Both the position numbers and the translations under genes were made by a program. From NCBI GenBank assembly GCA_030613245.1, contig JAUWMI010000025.1, positions 1 to 63,329 of the forward strand: DNA of 63,329 nt, given 5' to 3'. Below are positions 8,752 through 19,400 of the stretch, piece after piece; the first letter of the stretch is position 1; every line of letters begins with the position of its first letter. Under the pieces are notes generated by a model that worked only from the letters and a program-made list of their open reading frames with translations, had not been told where the DNA came from and did not search any database. The stretch is from Candidatus Sumerlaeota bacterium. Lineage in GTDB: Bacteria > Sumerlaeota > Sumerlaeia > MWCT01 > JAUWMI01.

Positions 8752-11337
8752 ATGCACGAGGTTTATGTAGACCTTTCTGAACTGGAAATCATTGCGATGG
8801 GCAAGCAGAAAAAGAAAAAATCTGCCTCAAAATCTACTGGAAAATCTGTCCAAGAACAGCCCATAATGCTTTGGGGCTATCTGCGCACTGCTGCCATTGT
8901 GTTGTTGCTTACCTTTGCCTTCTGGTCACGCTTCTATCGTCTGGGCGATAAGCCCCTGCATCACGACGAAAGCCTTTTTGCCTACTACTCCTATAATCTC
9001 TCTCAAACTGGCAAGTATATATATATTCCTATGCTGCATGGGCCGTTCATGCTGGATGTCAATGCGCTGGTATATATTTTACTTGGCGACTCGGATTTCA
9101 CCTTGCGATTTGCCACGGCCTGCCTCGGCATGGGCATTCTGTTTCTCTTGTTTGCCTATCGGAATCGCCTGGGGACGGGAGGTTTTCTTGCAACCTTGGC
9201 ATTGGTCGTGATCTCGCCAACGCTGATGTACTACTCGCGCTTTTTCCGCCACGACATTCCTCTGGCCTTCTTTTGCCTTCTAGCAATCTGGTTTTATATC
9301 AAGTTCTTTACCGAAGGCAAGGGCTGGGCGTTGCTCTGGGGCACTGTGTGTACAATGATGCTAATTTGCATCAAAGAGAACTCGCTGATCTTTCTTTTTA
9401 CCATCGCGACGTTTGCAGTACTGCTATTTGTCGCTGATCTTGCCAAAGATCTGCACGCAAAACGCATTGGCTGGGAAACACTGAAGGAAGCCTATGCATC
9501 TTCGCTACGTCGTGATTTCCTCTGGATTCTTCTCGTCAATCTCATCCTCTGGGCGATTGTTTTCATCTTCTACAATGGCATTTTTGAACAGGTGTTCCGC
9601 AAGTTGTTTTCCACCAAAGCTTTTTTTGCCCTGTCTGCACCCGCATGGCAATATGTTCTAGTCTTGATTGCATTCCTGATAAGCTACCTTCTGCTCGCTT
9701 TGCTGCACACGTGGATCCAAGAACGCTACGGCGAAGATGCGCTCCTTTCACGCGTCTACAAGGCAGTATTACAGAATAAAATTTATCTCCTGGTCGGTAT
9801 TATTATTGCCCTGCTTGCCTATCTGCTGATCTTCACCACATTTCTAACTAATCCCAAAGGTTTCTTTCAGATCTACCGCGAAACTTTTGCCTACTGGTGG
9901 GGACAACACAAAGAGCATCGCATCTACGGGCCGTATCATTACTATTTGCCCATTCTCGGGATATACGAGCTTCCGGCTCTGCTTATCGTGCTGGGCGGTG
10001 GGCTCGCGGCCCTTCTGCGGAGCAAGTGGGGGCGCCGGGGGCTGGTTCCCGGATGGGTAGGCCTGTCCGTCCTGACGCTGATTCTCTACCATGCGTTGAA
10101 CATTAAATTCGATGCGGATAAATGGGACAAGGGCCTGTTTCACGTCTCATCGCCCTTACATATCTACATCATCATCAGCCTGGTGGTGTTTGGTGGTGTG
10201 CTCACCTGGATGTATCTCTGGCGCAAGGAGCGATTTACCGCTTTGCTGGTATATTGGACAATTGCAAGTTTCCTGATCTATTCCTGGGCAGGAGAAAAAG
10301 TACCATGGGTCAGTGTTCACATCGTGCTGCCCATGTTGTTGCTTGCCGGGGTGTACATACAAAAGTTCATTCAGACGAAGGCATATCAGAAATTTCCTTA
10401 CGTATGGCATGTGCTGGCAATCATTTTTGTTTTCTGGATATGGGACAAGGGCCTGTTTCACGTCTCCTCGCCTTTGCATATCTACATCATCATCAGCCTG
10501 GCGGTGCTCTGCGGTGTGCTCACCTGGATGAATCTCTGGCGCAAACAGCGTTTTACCGCTCTGCTGGTATATTGGACAACTGCAAGTTTCCTGATCTATT
10601 TCTGGGCAGGAGAAAAAGTGCCCTGGGTCAGTGTTCACATCGTGCTGCCCATGTTGCTGCTTGCTGGGATCTACGTGCAAAAATTTATTCAGACGAAGGC
10701 ATATCAGAAATTTCCTTATGTCTGGCATGTGCTGGCAATCATTTTTGTTTTCTGGACTCTGAGAAGCGCACTAATTCTCTGCCTTGTAAACTCGGCTAAC
10801 ACGGCCGAGCGCCTGATCTACGGCCATACGACCCAGAAGGTCAAACATGTGGTTGAGGAAATTGACCGCCTGGCGGAGCTGCTGGGTACTGGCAAGGACA
10901 CGCGCATCGTGGTGCGGGGCCAAATTATCTGGCCCATGGGGTGGTGGTATATGCGCCACTACAAACATTGGACCGAACACGAAAACATGAGCAGGACAAC
11001 CCACCCGATTCTTGTGATTAATTGGGAAGAAGCAAGCCAGACACCGAACGTTAAGGAGAACTACCATTGCACCAGATACAAGGTGCGCACATGGTGGCAA
11101 CCCAAATTTATGGACGTTGGCCGAATGCTGGCAATCTGGAAAACCATTATTCCAAAGCACCGGGTAGAGGGAAGCACTGTGGCTCAGGATATTCGTGATT
11201 CCAAGGATGAGTGGAATAAGCTTATCAACTACCTGTTACATAGATGGCATTTTGAGCATTATGCGGCCCCGTACCCGAGCATGAGCTCTGTTGACTTCGC
11301 CTTCTGCGTGAGAAAGGGTATCATTGAACAACAGTAG
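8752..11337 (+). CDS. Agl23-like GT-C membrane protein with internal duplication
   Basis: The 861-residue membrane protein has the LHHDESLFAYYSYNL segment after the first membrane helix, where GT-C enzymes carry their acidic catalytic/metal residues. This matches the flippase-activity-associated Agl23 family (TIGR03663), the usual partner of YYY proteins. It lies 17 bases after the YYY gene. Residues about 458-563 and 564-669 are near-identical copies, from a 318-bp in-frame duplication (10123-10757), making it longer than expected. ATG 8797, starting MGKQKKKKSASK, is a plausible alternative start. Its likely role is in export or transfer of polyprenyl-linked glycans; this is family inference. 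Confidence 0.82.
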   Translation: MHEVYVDLSELEIIAMGKQKKKKSASKSTGKSVQEQPIMLWGYLRTAAIVLLLTFAFWSRFYRLGDKPLHHDESLFAYYSYNLSQTGKYIYIPMLHGPFMLDVNALVYILLGDSDFTLRFATACLGMGILFLLFAYRNRLGTGGFLATLALVVISPTLMYYSRFFRHDIPLAFFCLLAIWFYIKFFTEGKGWALLWGTVCTMMLICIKENSLIFLFTIATFAVLLFVADLAKDLHAKRIGWETLKEAYASSLRRDFLWILLVNLILWAIVFIFYNGIFEQVFRKLFSTKAFFALSAPAWQYVLVLIAFLISYLLLALLHTWIQERYGEDALLSRVYKAVLQNKIYLLVGIIIALLAYLLIFTTFLTNPKGFFQIYRETFAYWWGQHKEHRIYGPYHYYLPILGIYELPALLIVLGGGLAALLRSKWGRRGLVPGWVGLSVLTLILYHALNIKFDADKWDKGLFHVSSPLHIYIIISLVVFGGVLTWMYLWRKERFTALLVYWTIASFLIYSWAGEKVPWVSVHIVLPMLLLAGVYIQKFIQTKAYQKFPYVWHVLAIIFVFWIWDKGLFHVSSPLHIYIIISLAVLCGVLTWMNLWRKQRFTALLVYWTTASFLIYFWAGEKVPWVSVHIVLPMLLLAGIYVQKFIQTKAYQKFPYVWHVLAIIFVFWTLRSALILCLVNSANTAERLIYGHTTQKVKHVVEEIDRLAELLGTGKDTRIVVRGQIIWPMGWWYMRHYKHWTEHENMSRTTHPILVINWEEASQTPNVKENYHCTRYKVRTWWQPKFMDVGRMLAIWKTIIPKHRVEGSTVAQDIRDSKDEWNKLINYLLHRWHFEHYAAPYPSMSSVDFAFCVRKGIIEQQ
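10123..10757 (+). repeat. 318-bp in-frame tandem duplication inside the Agl23-like gene
   Basis: Copy 1 spans 10123-10440 and copy 2 spans 10441-10757. Both begin TGGGACAAGGGCCTGTTTCA and encode the same 106 residues with few changes (for example SLVVFGGVL versus SLAVLCGVL). The unit includes about three hydrophobic segments and the AGEKVPWVSVH stretch. The period is a multiple of three, so the frame is kept. Confidence 0.95.
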
Positions 11338-11438
11338 GATTCTCTGCACGACCGGCAGGCAAGCAAGAGGCACAAGGGGACAGCTTCTACACCGCAGCAC
11401 GGTGTAGATTCCCAATTTCTATAACTGGTGTGGATCCT

Positions 11439-13061
11439 ATGGGCTCGCGACATCGCAAACTCGCTCTCCTTATTGCAGTACTGCTCCTGGCAGCTGCAAT
11501 GCGCTTCTGGGGTATTCAATTTGGCTTCCCCGGACTGTTTCGCCCTGACGAGGAGTATCTTGCGAACGCAGTCCTTTCCATTGACCGGGGCGATTTCAAT
11601 CCCCACTTCTTTTACTATCCGAGCTTCCATATGTACTTTAATGTAGTGGTCTGGCGCCTCTACGTGCTGGTGGAAATGCTGCTGGGGAATTACACGCCGC
11701 CACAACCGATAACGCAATTTCTCGCCCAGCATCCGAACATCATCTACCTCATGGGACGATGCGTGTCTGCCATCTTCGGCGCGGCCTCGGTACTGCTTAT
11801 CTACCTTATCGGACGGCGTTTTTATTCTGTGGGAACTGGGTTGCTCGGAGCGTTTTTTCTCGCGATAAACCCGGTTCATACGCTCAATTCCCACTTCTTT
11901 AAAAGCGATATCGCCACGACATTCTTCATCCTCGTTGCTCTGCTCTTTATTCTCCACTATATTGAGAATGGACGACGCAGGAATTTTATATGGGCAAGTA
12001 TTTTTACCGGCGTTGCTTTTTCAACGAACTACTATGGCGGCTTTCTCTTGATCCCGCTCGTGGCGGCTAAAGCCTTCCATGCGCTTCACGGGCACAAACG
12101 GCTGGGGCCGCTTCTGCGAGAATACGACACGTTCCTGGCTCCTATCATCGTGATCGTCGTGTTTCTGCTACTCTCTCCATACATCTTTCTAGATTATCAT
12201 AAATTCCTGTATCACTTCCACCGAATGCTCTTCTCCGACCGGGTTAATCTCTACAATACCATGGTGCAATATGGATTTACTGACTATTCCTTCCAGGCGC
12301 CACTGGTCTATAGCCTGCGATTTGGGTTGCGCCACGCAATGGGAATCGTGCCGGCGCTTCTGTCAGTTGCTTCGATTATCTATCTGGTGCTGCGCCGCAG
12401 ACCGATTGATCTATGCCTGGTGCTCTTTGTGCTGGTTTATTTCTTTATCATCAACACAGGGAAGGCAGTGTTCGTTCGATACTATCTAGGGATCGTGCCT
12501 CTGCTGAGCCTATTTGTGGCGGTAATGCTCGTTGCGGTATGGAAGCGCTTCTTCGAAAAATGGGGTATGCGAGGTGCTATCCCGGGCTGCGTAGTTGTGC
12601 TGCTCGTAGCCGCTGGGCCGATCTACACCACAATTCGGCAGAATAATCTTCTTTCGCAGCCAGATACGCGCACACTGGCAGCCGAGTGGATTGCCAAGAA
12701 CATTCCACCGGGCTCAAGGATCGCCGCCCCGCTCAAGTATCGCTACGGCAAGCCGCTGCTTGAGAAGGGATGCTCCTACGTAGCACTTGGGCAAGATCTG
12801 GAGAGGCATCAGAGGAGAGGTGTCAATTACGTGCTTATTGACGAGCATTTTCTCGGGCTGTATTCTCCACCGCCAAACCCGCCCCTGGCTGAGGAACTCG
12901 CCCGGCAAGCGGTTCTTCTGAAGCGCTTCTCCTTTAGCGATCAGGGTAGTCCGCATCCGATCTATGATCAACTGGATGGCTTTTACGTCCCGGTGGCGGG
13001 ATTTGCCGGACTGGATCGCCCCGGGCCTGAGATTTCTATCTATCAATTAAAACCGCGGTAA
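11439..13061 (+). CDS. GT39/ArnT-like glycosyltransferase
   Basis: A 540-residue polytopic protein of the dolichyl/polyprenyl-phosphate-mannose protein mannosyltransferase (PMT, GT39) superfamily. FRPDEEYLANAVL around residue 33 is the acidic motif in the first extracytoplasmic loop, and LNSHFFKSDIATTFF is typical of the family. About ten membrane segments are visible, with a soluble tail of about 110 residues. Such enzymes transfer a sugar from a lipid-phosphate donor to protein or lipid outside the membrane. It is the third gene in a same-strand run of GT-C proteins. GTG 11430 is an alternative start; ATG 11439 is preferred. Confidence 0.8.
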   Translation: MGSRHRKLALLIAVLLLAAAMRFWGIQFGFPGLFRPDEEYLANAVLSIDRGDFNPHFFYYPSFHMYFNVVVWRLYVLVEMLLGNYTPPQPITQFLAQHPNIIYLMGRCVSAIFGAASVLLIYLIGRRFYSVGTGLLGAFFLAINPVHTLNSHFFKSDIATTFFILVALLFILHYIENGRRRNFIWASIFTGVAFSTNYYGGFLLIPLVAAKAFHALHGHKRLGPLLREYDTFLAPIIVIVVFLLLSPYIFLDYHKFLYHFHRMLFSDRVNLYNTMVQYGFTDYSFQAPLVYSLRFGLRHAMGIVPALLSVASIIYLVLRRRPIDLCLVLFVLVYFFIINTGKAVFVRYYLGIVPLLSLFVAVMLVAVWKRFFEKWGMRGAIPGCVVVLLVAAGPIYTTIRQNNLLSQPDTRTLAAEWIAKNIPPGSRIAAPLKYRYGKPLLEKGCSYVALGQDLERHQRRGVNYVLIDEHFLGLYSPPPNPPLAEELARQAVLLKRFSFSDQGSPHPIYDQLDGFYVPVAGFAGLDRPGPEISIYQLKPR

Positions 13062-13074
13062 AGGCGTATCTCCA

Positions 13075-15225
13075 ATGGGCAGGCTGCAGTGCTGGGCACA
13101 ACGAAACCGGATTGAGTGCTGGCTGGGTGTTGTGCTGTTTTTCACCTTTGTGTATTTCTACCAGGCAGGCCAGCACAACGAAAACGCACGCTTTGATCAA
13201 ACACGCTCGATCGTTGAGCAGTTCAGCCTGAACATTGAAAGCTTCGTCTTCAATTCCGCTGATGTCATACGATACGAGAATCGCTGGTATCCCAACAAGG
13301 CGCCGGGCACATCGTTTGCAGGGGTAATTCCCTACTTTTTCGCTCGCCAGTTCATGCGCTTGTTTGCATTGCCCGAATGGGTTGAGCAAAATCTGATCTG
13401 CTACATAACAACAGTCTCGAGTATTGGACTGGCCTCGACTCTGTGCGCCGTTTTTCTCTTTCGACTGCTCATGATCGTGACCGGCTCAGCAGGTTTCGCC
13501 CTGTGCGTGACGTTGGCCTACAGCCTGGGCACCATAGCATTTCCATTTTCAACAATGTTTTTCAGCCACCAGCTCGGCGCCGCGTGCCTGCTGATTTCAT
13601 TCTACATTCTCTTTACCGCACGACAGCGTCAGGCGGAGGCACAGAAGCAGCACCCGGCCTTGCTCTTTGTGCTCTCGGGATTCCTGGCTGCCTACGCATT
13701 TGTCGTAGATTATCAGGCAATATTGCTCACTGCGGTCGTGGGGCTCTACTGTCTGGTCGGACTACGAAAAAAAACTGCGGTGCTCTATTTTCTGGGCGGC
13801 GTGATTCTGGCCGGGCTCATTCTGGTCTATTATAATCTCACTGCGTTTCATAAAGTCTTCTACATTCCGTACGAAGCATATACCGAAACAGCCAAAAGTG
13901 CATATCCAGAGCATCGAATGGGGTTTGTGGGTGTGACGTTTCTTCCCAGCCTATCCACGCTTTACAAAATCACATTCCATCCTCAGCGCGGCCTGTTTTA
14001 CTGTAATCCTGTATTGCTGCTGGCCATTCCTGGTCTGGTGATAGGCCTCGTGCAGCGCCGATTTCGACTGGAAGCTCTCTGTATCGGCCTGATGGCGCTG
14101 GTCGTCTTCTGGTTCAATGCCTCCTATGGCAAAACAATTGTCTACTGGGGTGGAGGCTATTCTACGGGGCCACGCCACCTCATTGCTCTGCTCCCATTTC
14201 TTGCTATTCTTGTTGCACTCGCAGCCCAGAAAGGAAAAATCCTCTTTTATCCCCTGGCGCTGGTTTCCATCTTTTTCATGCTCACAGCCACAGCAGTTGA
14301 ACCACGTCTGCCGTATGAATACTCCAACCCACTATGCCAATTCCTGATCCCATACTTCCTCCAAAGCGTACTGGCTATTGGCACAGCGGGCATTTTCACG
14401 AGCCATTTTCTCACGGAAAATTCAGTGTCGTTTAATCTGGGGAAATTCTGTCGACTGTTGCCGCAACTGCAGCTTCTGCCGCTCTACGTCTGGTGGGTGA
14501 TCAGTGCTATCATCATGGGGTCATTACTCAAGCGCCACATCCGGGAGAAAGAAGAAAAGGCAAGTGCTGGAGACGCTGTGCGTCTCCTTCCCGTTGAACA
14601 GTCGCCAGAGCTGCTACTCGGCTATGAAGTTGTCGCGGCTCCTGAAAGATCAGCAACCCGCCGCGGCGGGTTGCCCATGCGCCTATACTCGCCAACGGCG
14701 CGAGTAAGAGCCATCCGCATTGGCGTTCTCCTGATCACGACCTATATCGCCGCCCTCTTTATCGCTCCTATTGTCTACCAGTGGCGAAGTCACGGGCTGC
14801 TCCAACGCGAGGGAGGGCTTACAGGCCGGTACTATCGCGGCACGAAATGGAGCGGCAAGCCCTTCATGATTCGCAAGGACCGAGTAATCTTTTTTGAGTG
14901 GGATAAACAAGGCCCGCCTCTTCCCGGCTCTTTTAGCGTTGAGTGGAACGGCACCATCCAGATCGAAAAACCCGGTCTATACACTTTTATCACCGAGTCA
15001 GACGACGGGTCGATGCTATACATAGATAATCGGCTCGTTGTAGATAACGATGGGATTCACGCCCCTAAGTGGGAAATCGGGAGAATCCGTCTGGAACCAG
15101 GACGCCATAGCATCCGCCTGCGATACTACAACGCCAAGTTCGGTGCTGTCATGAAACTCTTCTGGAAGCCACAAGGCAAACATCAGGAGATTGTTCCCGC
15201 TAAGGTGTTTCATGACGCACCTTGA
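13075..15225 (+). CDS. GT-C-like membrane protein with C-terminal PA14 domain
   Basis: The first 480 residues carry about ten membrane segments and a periplasmic-loop pattern (NENARFDQTRSIVE, then KAPGTSFAGV) seen in GT39-like transferases. After one more membrane segment near residue 550, residues about 581-714 form a PA14 domain: GLTGRYYRG, FSVEWNGTI, YTFITESDDGSMLYIDN and GRHSIRLRYYN. PA14 domains are beta-barrels that bind carbohydrates in many enzymes and adhesins. The fusion suggests a transferase tethered to its glycan acceptor or product. It starts 13 bases after the previous gene, so it belongs to the same operon. Confidence 0.78.
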   Translation: MGRLQCWAQRNRIECWLGVVLFFTFVYFYQAGQHNENARFDQTRSIVEQFSLNIESFVFNSADVIRYENRWYPNKAPGTSFAGVIPYFFARQFMRLFALPEWVEQNLICYITTVSSIGLASTLCAVFLFRLLMIVTGSAGFALCVTLAYSLGTIAFPFSTMFFSHQLGAACLLISFYILFTARQRQAEAQKQHPALLFVLSGFLAAYAFVVDYQAILLTAVVGLYCLVGLRKKTAVLYFLGGVILAGLILVYYNLTAFHKVFYIPYEAYTETAKSAYPEHRMGFVGVTFLPSLSTLYKITFHPQRGLFYCNPVLLLAIPGLVIGLVQRRFRLEALCIGLMALVVFWFNASYGKTIVYWGGGYSTGPRHLIALLPFLAILVALAAQKGKILFYPLALVSIFFMLTATAVEPRLPYEYSNPLCQFLIPYFLQSVLAIGTAGIFTSHFLTENSVSFNLGKFCRLLPQLQLLPLYVWWVISAIIMGSLLKRHIREKEEKASAGDAVRLLPVEQSPELLLGYEVVAAPERSATRRGGLPMRLYSPTARVRAIRIGVLLITTYIAALFIAPIVYQWRSHGLLQREGGLTGRYYRGTKWSGKPFMIRKDRVIFFEWDKQGPPLPGSFSVEWNGTIQIEKPGLYTFITESDDGSMLYIDNRLVVDNDGIHAPKWEIGRIRLEPGRHSIRLRYYNAKFGAVMKLFWKPQGKHQEIVPAKVFHDAP

Positions 15226-15321
15226 CGTTCGGTTTCCATTCCACTCTTTCTTACCATTTCGAGATTTACGGCAAATTTTTGTCCTCAGCACGATCAAATA
15301 CTTTGCAGTTTTGATTTAACC

Positions 15322-15351
15322 TTGACGTGCTCCCTCCCAAGTCGGTATAAA
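15322..15351 (+). promoter_or_regulatory. sigma70-type promoter upstream of the ankyrin lipoprotein
   Basis: TTGACG (15322-15327) and TATAAA (15346-15351) are separated by 18 bases. They lie about 120 bases before ATG 15471, which has a clear AAAGGAG ribosome-binding site. Confidence 0.6.
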
Positions 15352-15470
15352 TCTTCTAACCCTAAAAAGCCGTCCCTTGCCATCCGCACATAAGGCTCAG
15401 GCTTGTTCCAAACTATGGGATACGGTTTACGCTCTCACATCGTTTAAGAAAAGACAAAAAGGAGCCGATA

Positions 15471-16214
15471 ATGAATACTAAATGGTGTTGGTTGATGACT
15501 GCGCTGGTGGTGGTGATATCTGGATGTGCAGGGCTGAGGTACTCGACGATATACGAGGCCGCTAATCAAGGAGACATCGCTGCTGTTGGGAGCCATCTTG
15601 AGCATGGGGTTTCTGTGAACGCAACGGATAGCCAAGGCAGGACACCGCTGCACTGGGCCGCATATGCAGACCAAAAGCCCGTAGCGATATTCCTGCTATC
15701 CGAGGGAGCTGACATCAACGCGAAGGACCAACACTATCAGACTCCCCTGGTTGTGGCGGCAGCCCGGGGCCATAAGCAGGTTGCGGAACTCCTACTAGCC
15801 AAAGGCGCAGATGTCAACGCTCGGAGTAACAGATCCCGAACCCCGTTGCACTTCGCGGCAAACGGAGGTCACAAGGACGCGGCCGAACTACTGCTTGACA
15901 AGGGTGCAGCTATCCACGCCAAGGCCGATGATGGCAGCACCTCGCTGCACAGGGCGGCAGGTCGAGGCCACAAAAACGTGGTTGAACTACTGCTGGTCAG
16001 GGGCGCAGATGCCAACGCCAAGGACAACCAGGGCGGGACTCCTCTGCACGAAGCAGCATATGCAGGCCACAAAGACATTGCGGAACTATTACTAACCAAG
16101 GGAGCTGAGGTTAACGCCAGAGACAACCACGCCAATACTCCGCTGATCTATGCGAGATCATACGGCCACCTCGACGTGGTGGAACTGCTTATAAGTCACG
16201 GCGGGATCGAGTAA
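15471..16214 (+). CDS. ankyrin-repeat lipoprotein
   Basis: The 247-residue protein starts with a basic residue and hydrophobic stretch ending in VVISGC, a lipobox whose cysteine (residue about 19) would be lipidated after cleavage. The rest is seven ankyrin repeats of 33 residues, each with the TPLH-AA-GH-ELLL-GADVNA pattern. It is therefore an exported, membrane-anchored protein-binding scaffold. AAAGGAGCC stands 6-8 bases before the ATG. It is flanked by the GT-C cluster and the giant secreted protein; its partner is unknown. Confidence 0.9.
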   Translation: MNTKWCWLMTALVVVISGCAGLRYSTIYEAANQGDIAAVGSHLEHGVSVNATDSQGRTPLHWAAYADQKPVAIFLLSEGADINAKDQHYQTPLVVAAARGHKQVAELLLAKGADVNARSNRSRTPLHFAANGGHKDAAELLLDKGAAIHAKADDGSTSLHRAAGRGHKNVVELLLVRGADANAKDNQGGTPLHEAAYAGHKDIAELLLTKGAEVNARDNHANTPLIYARSYGHLDVVELLISHGGIE

Positions 16215-16350
16215 GCCGCACACCAGAACGAAATTAGTCGCTGAAATCCTAGAAAAGGTTCGTGGGATAGAGCAAGGGTTAATCACCAAGGAGATAATGC
16301 AAAACTCAGACAGGAACCCTCAGGCCCGCATAGAATCGGCACTGAAGTAG
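16195..16350 (+). other. orphan open reading frame tail after the ankyrin gene
   Basis: A frame different from the ankyrin gene is open from 16195 to a TAG at 16348-16350 and encodes a protein-like sequence ending in EKVRGIEQGLITKEIMQNSD then NPQARIESALK. It has no start codon of its own of any quality. It may be a remnant of a longer gene or a frameshifted extension of the lipoprotein. I do not recognise it. Confidence 0.2.
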
Positions 16351-16470
16351 TACATTTGAACGTCAACCAGGTGTCGGCTGACTCATTATAACAGAAAAGG
16401 AGGTGAATCTGAATGATTTAGATGTTTTCAAAATCCATATATTTCCATGAGGAAGAGGTGAGGAAAAATC

Positions 16471-19400
16471 ATGTCGAAAACAATGAAAAATCCGAGACAC
16501 GGCTTGTTTGGTCTGGTCGCCGTTCTGCTAACCGTGTTCCTTCTGCTTGGTGCGTCCTCTCTCTCCGATCTAAAACAGAATGACCGCTCCTCATCAGAAG
16601 CACTAGTCCCCGACACTGTATCGTCTCTCGATCTTGCGACATCGAATGTCCAAGCGCTCATAGCACAAAGCGCGGGGCGGCAGGCCCTGTTTCCCCAGGG
16701 CAGCGAATTGATCAATCTTCACTTTGAGGACGACAGTGCGTTCGTCTATCTCTCCCTGCCCGAGACCTACTTGCGCAAGGAAATGACCATCACAGCAATT
16801 GATGATATTACGCACGACATTGTGCAGGAGATTATCTCTGCGCTATCCGTTCGCAACATCCACATTAAAGCGTATGACCCTGCTGACCAGACCTTCAAGC
16901 ATCTGCACGAATTTCTCCCACCAATTCCGCGCCCAGCTGAGAAAGAAGCTGAACAACCAGGCGCTGAAGACACCCAGGTGCCAGATGCATCTCTTCTGCC
17001 AAAGAAACCCATATCATCATCTGCTCCGTCCCCTCTGATTGCTAACAGCGCCGGTCATCCTCCTGCACCAGGCCAGCCGCAGCCAGCCGGTGCGCTCACT
17101 GGCAAGAACGTCTATTTGAGTCCGGGCCATGGCTGGTTCACAGATCCGGCAGACATACGATGGGAAACACAGCGGCCAGCGTTATTGAAAATGGTTGAGG
17201 ATTTTCAGAACGTTGATGCAATGACACAACTTCTGGTGCAATATCTCTACAACGCCGGTGCTCAGGTCTGGGTTGCGCGCGAACGGGGTCACAGCGACAC
17301 CATGCTCATCATTGACAACGACGACGTCTCCAACCCTGATGGCACCTACACAGAAACCGGCACGTGGGATACCTCCACTGCGATCGGCTTCGCCAATGGC
17401 TACTCGCCGTATGATTTTGACGACGACCCGTTTTCGCTCGGCAGCACCCGCTACTCCTACATCTCTACCAGCGGAGAAACCGCGCGCGCCACCTTTACCC
17501 CAGACTTCTCTGACCCAGGTTACTATGACGTTTACGTTGCCTACGCCTCATCGGCTAACCGCACGGCCAGTGCGCACTACATAGTGACTCACGCGGGCGG
17601 GACAACAGATTTCTACGTGAACCAACAGCTGCACGGCCACACCTGGATCTGGCTGGCCTGTTTTTACTTCAATGCCGGAACAGGTGGCTCAGTGGCGGTG
17701 ACCAATGAAGGAACCGATGGGAGCCAGGTGGTTTCAGCCGATGCGGTGCGGTTCGGCGCAGGCACGGGCGAAATCATCTGCGATGCTTCTTCCGGCCTGA
17801 GCGGCCAGCCCAAGCGCGAAGAGTGTGCCCGAGTCTATGTCCAGTATCTCGGCGCACCATACAGCGTGTATCATGCGCGAACAACGGATCGTGATTCAGA
17901 CGTTGTGGCGCGTCCCCTGTGGGCTGACTATGAAAACGCCACTGGCGAGGATTCGCTTTACTTCTCCTGGCACTCAAATGCCTTCAATGGAGCAGCAAGA
18001 GGTACGGAATCTTACATTCACGACACCTCCCCTTCACCCGGTAGTGCTCTCCTGCAGGATACAATTCACTGGGAGATTATCAATGACCTGCGCCAGGGAT
18101 GGGACGGCAGCTGGACAAACCGAGGCCAGTACACAGCAAACTTTGGCGAACTGCGCGAAGTGAATGAAATGCCGGCTACATTGTTCGAACTGGCATTTCA
18201 CGATAACAATGAAGACACTCGGTGCCTGCGTGATGCGCGCTTCCAGCAAATTTCTGCGCGCGCCTACTTCCAGGGAATGGTTAAGTACTTTGAACAGCGC
18301 GACACGATTGACCTGACGCTCCTGCCGGAACCTCCCGAACGCCTAGTGGTAAAGAATACCGGCACGGGTGGTGTCGTTCTGAGCTGGGCGGCATCGCCAA
18401 CCGATGCGGCCGACCTGCGCGGCGATGCAGCAACTGACTATAAGGTATACACCAGCAGCAATGGCAAATCGTTCGATAATGGTGTTAATACGGGTGGCGC
18501 TGCAACCTATACCTTCGGTAGTCTGACAGCGGGTCAGGTCTATTACTTTCGCGTAACAGGGCTGAATGATGGTGGTGAATCATTCCCCACGGCAACGCTC
18601 GCGGTGCGCGTTACCAGCAGCGGAAGCCCAACCATTCTCGTCGTCAACGGCTTTGACCGTATTGACGAAATGCAGTGTGTCTACACCCTGGAGAGCTGTG
18701 CCGGCGACACCCCAGTGACCAGTGGCGGCACGAGCAACATCCAGGTTGATCGCATGTGGCTGAAGGAGATGAATTCGTTTGACTACATTGTGCGATATGC
18801 CAAGGCGCTCGACGCATATCCTGCGGATTTTGAGTCGGCGTCTAATGAAGCCGTGGAATCTGGCGACATCAGCCTGACTGACTACGCACGCGTGATCTGG
18901 ATTCTTGGTGAACAGGCTGAAAAGCGAACAGATGATCCGTTCAATGACACCACCTTCAGTGCAACTGAGCAGAATTTAGTGGATACATTTTTAGCTCAGG
19001 ATGGTGATCTGTTTGTCTCTGGAGCCGAGATCGGCTGGGATCTCGACAGCGATGCTGATCAAAACGACGCCAACAGTCTGTTCTATAATCAGCAGCTCAA
19101 GGCTGATTATGTGAGCGACGATGCAGGGACATACAGCGTCGCTCCAATTGCAGGCGATATCTTCGACGGTACTGGCCAGTTCGATATAGACGACGGCTCG
19201 TATGGGACTTATGCCGTTGAGGCACCGGATCAGATCAATCCCGCGGACTACAGCTTTGCCGTGCTCTACTATGTTGGCGGCCTTGGTGGGTATGCAGCCA
19301 CGAAGTTCGACGCCTCGTATCGTGTCATCAACTTTGCATTTCCATTCGAAACTGTTGTGGGCGAAGCGACACGGAATGCCATCATGGCGCGTATCCTGGA

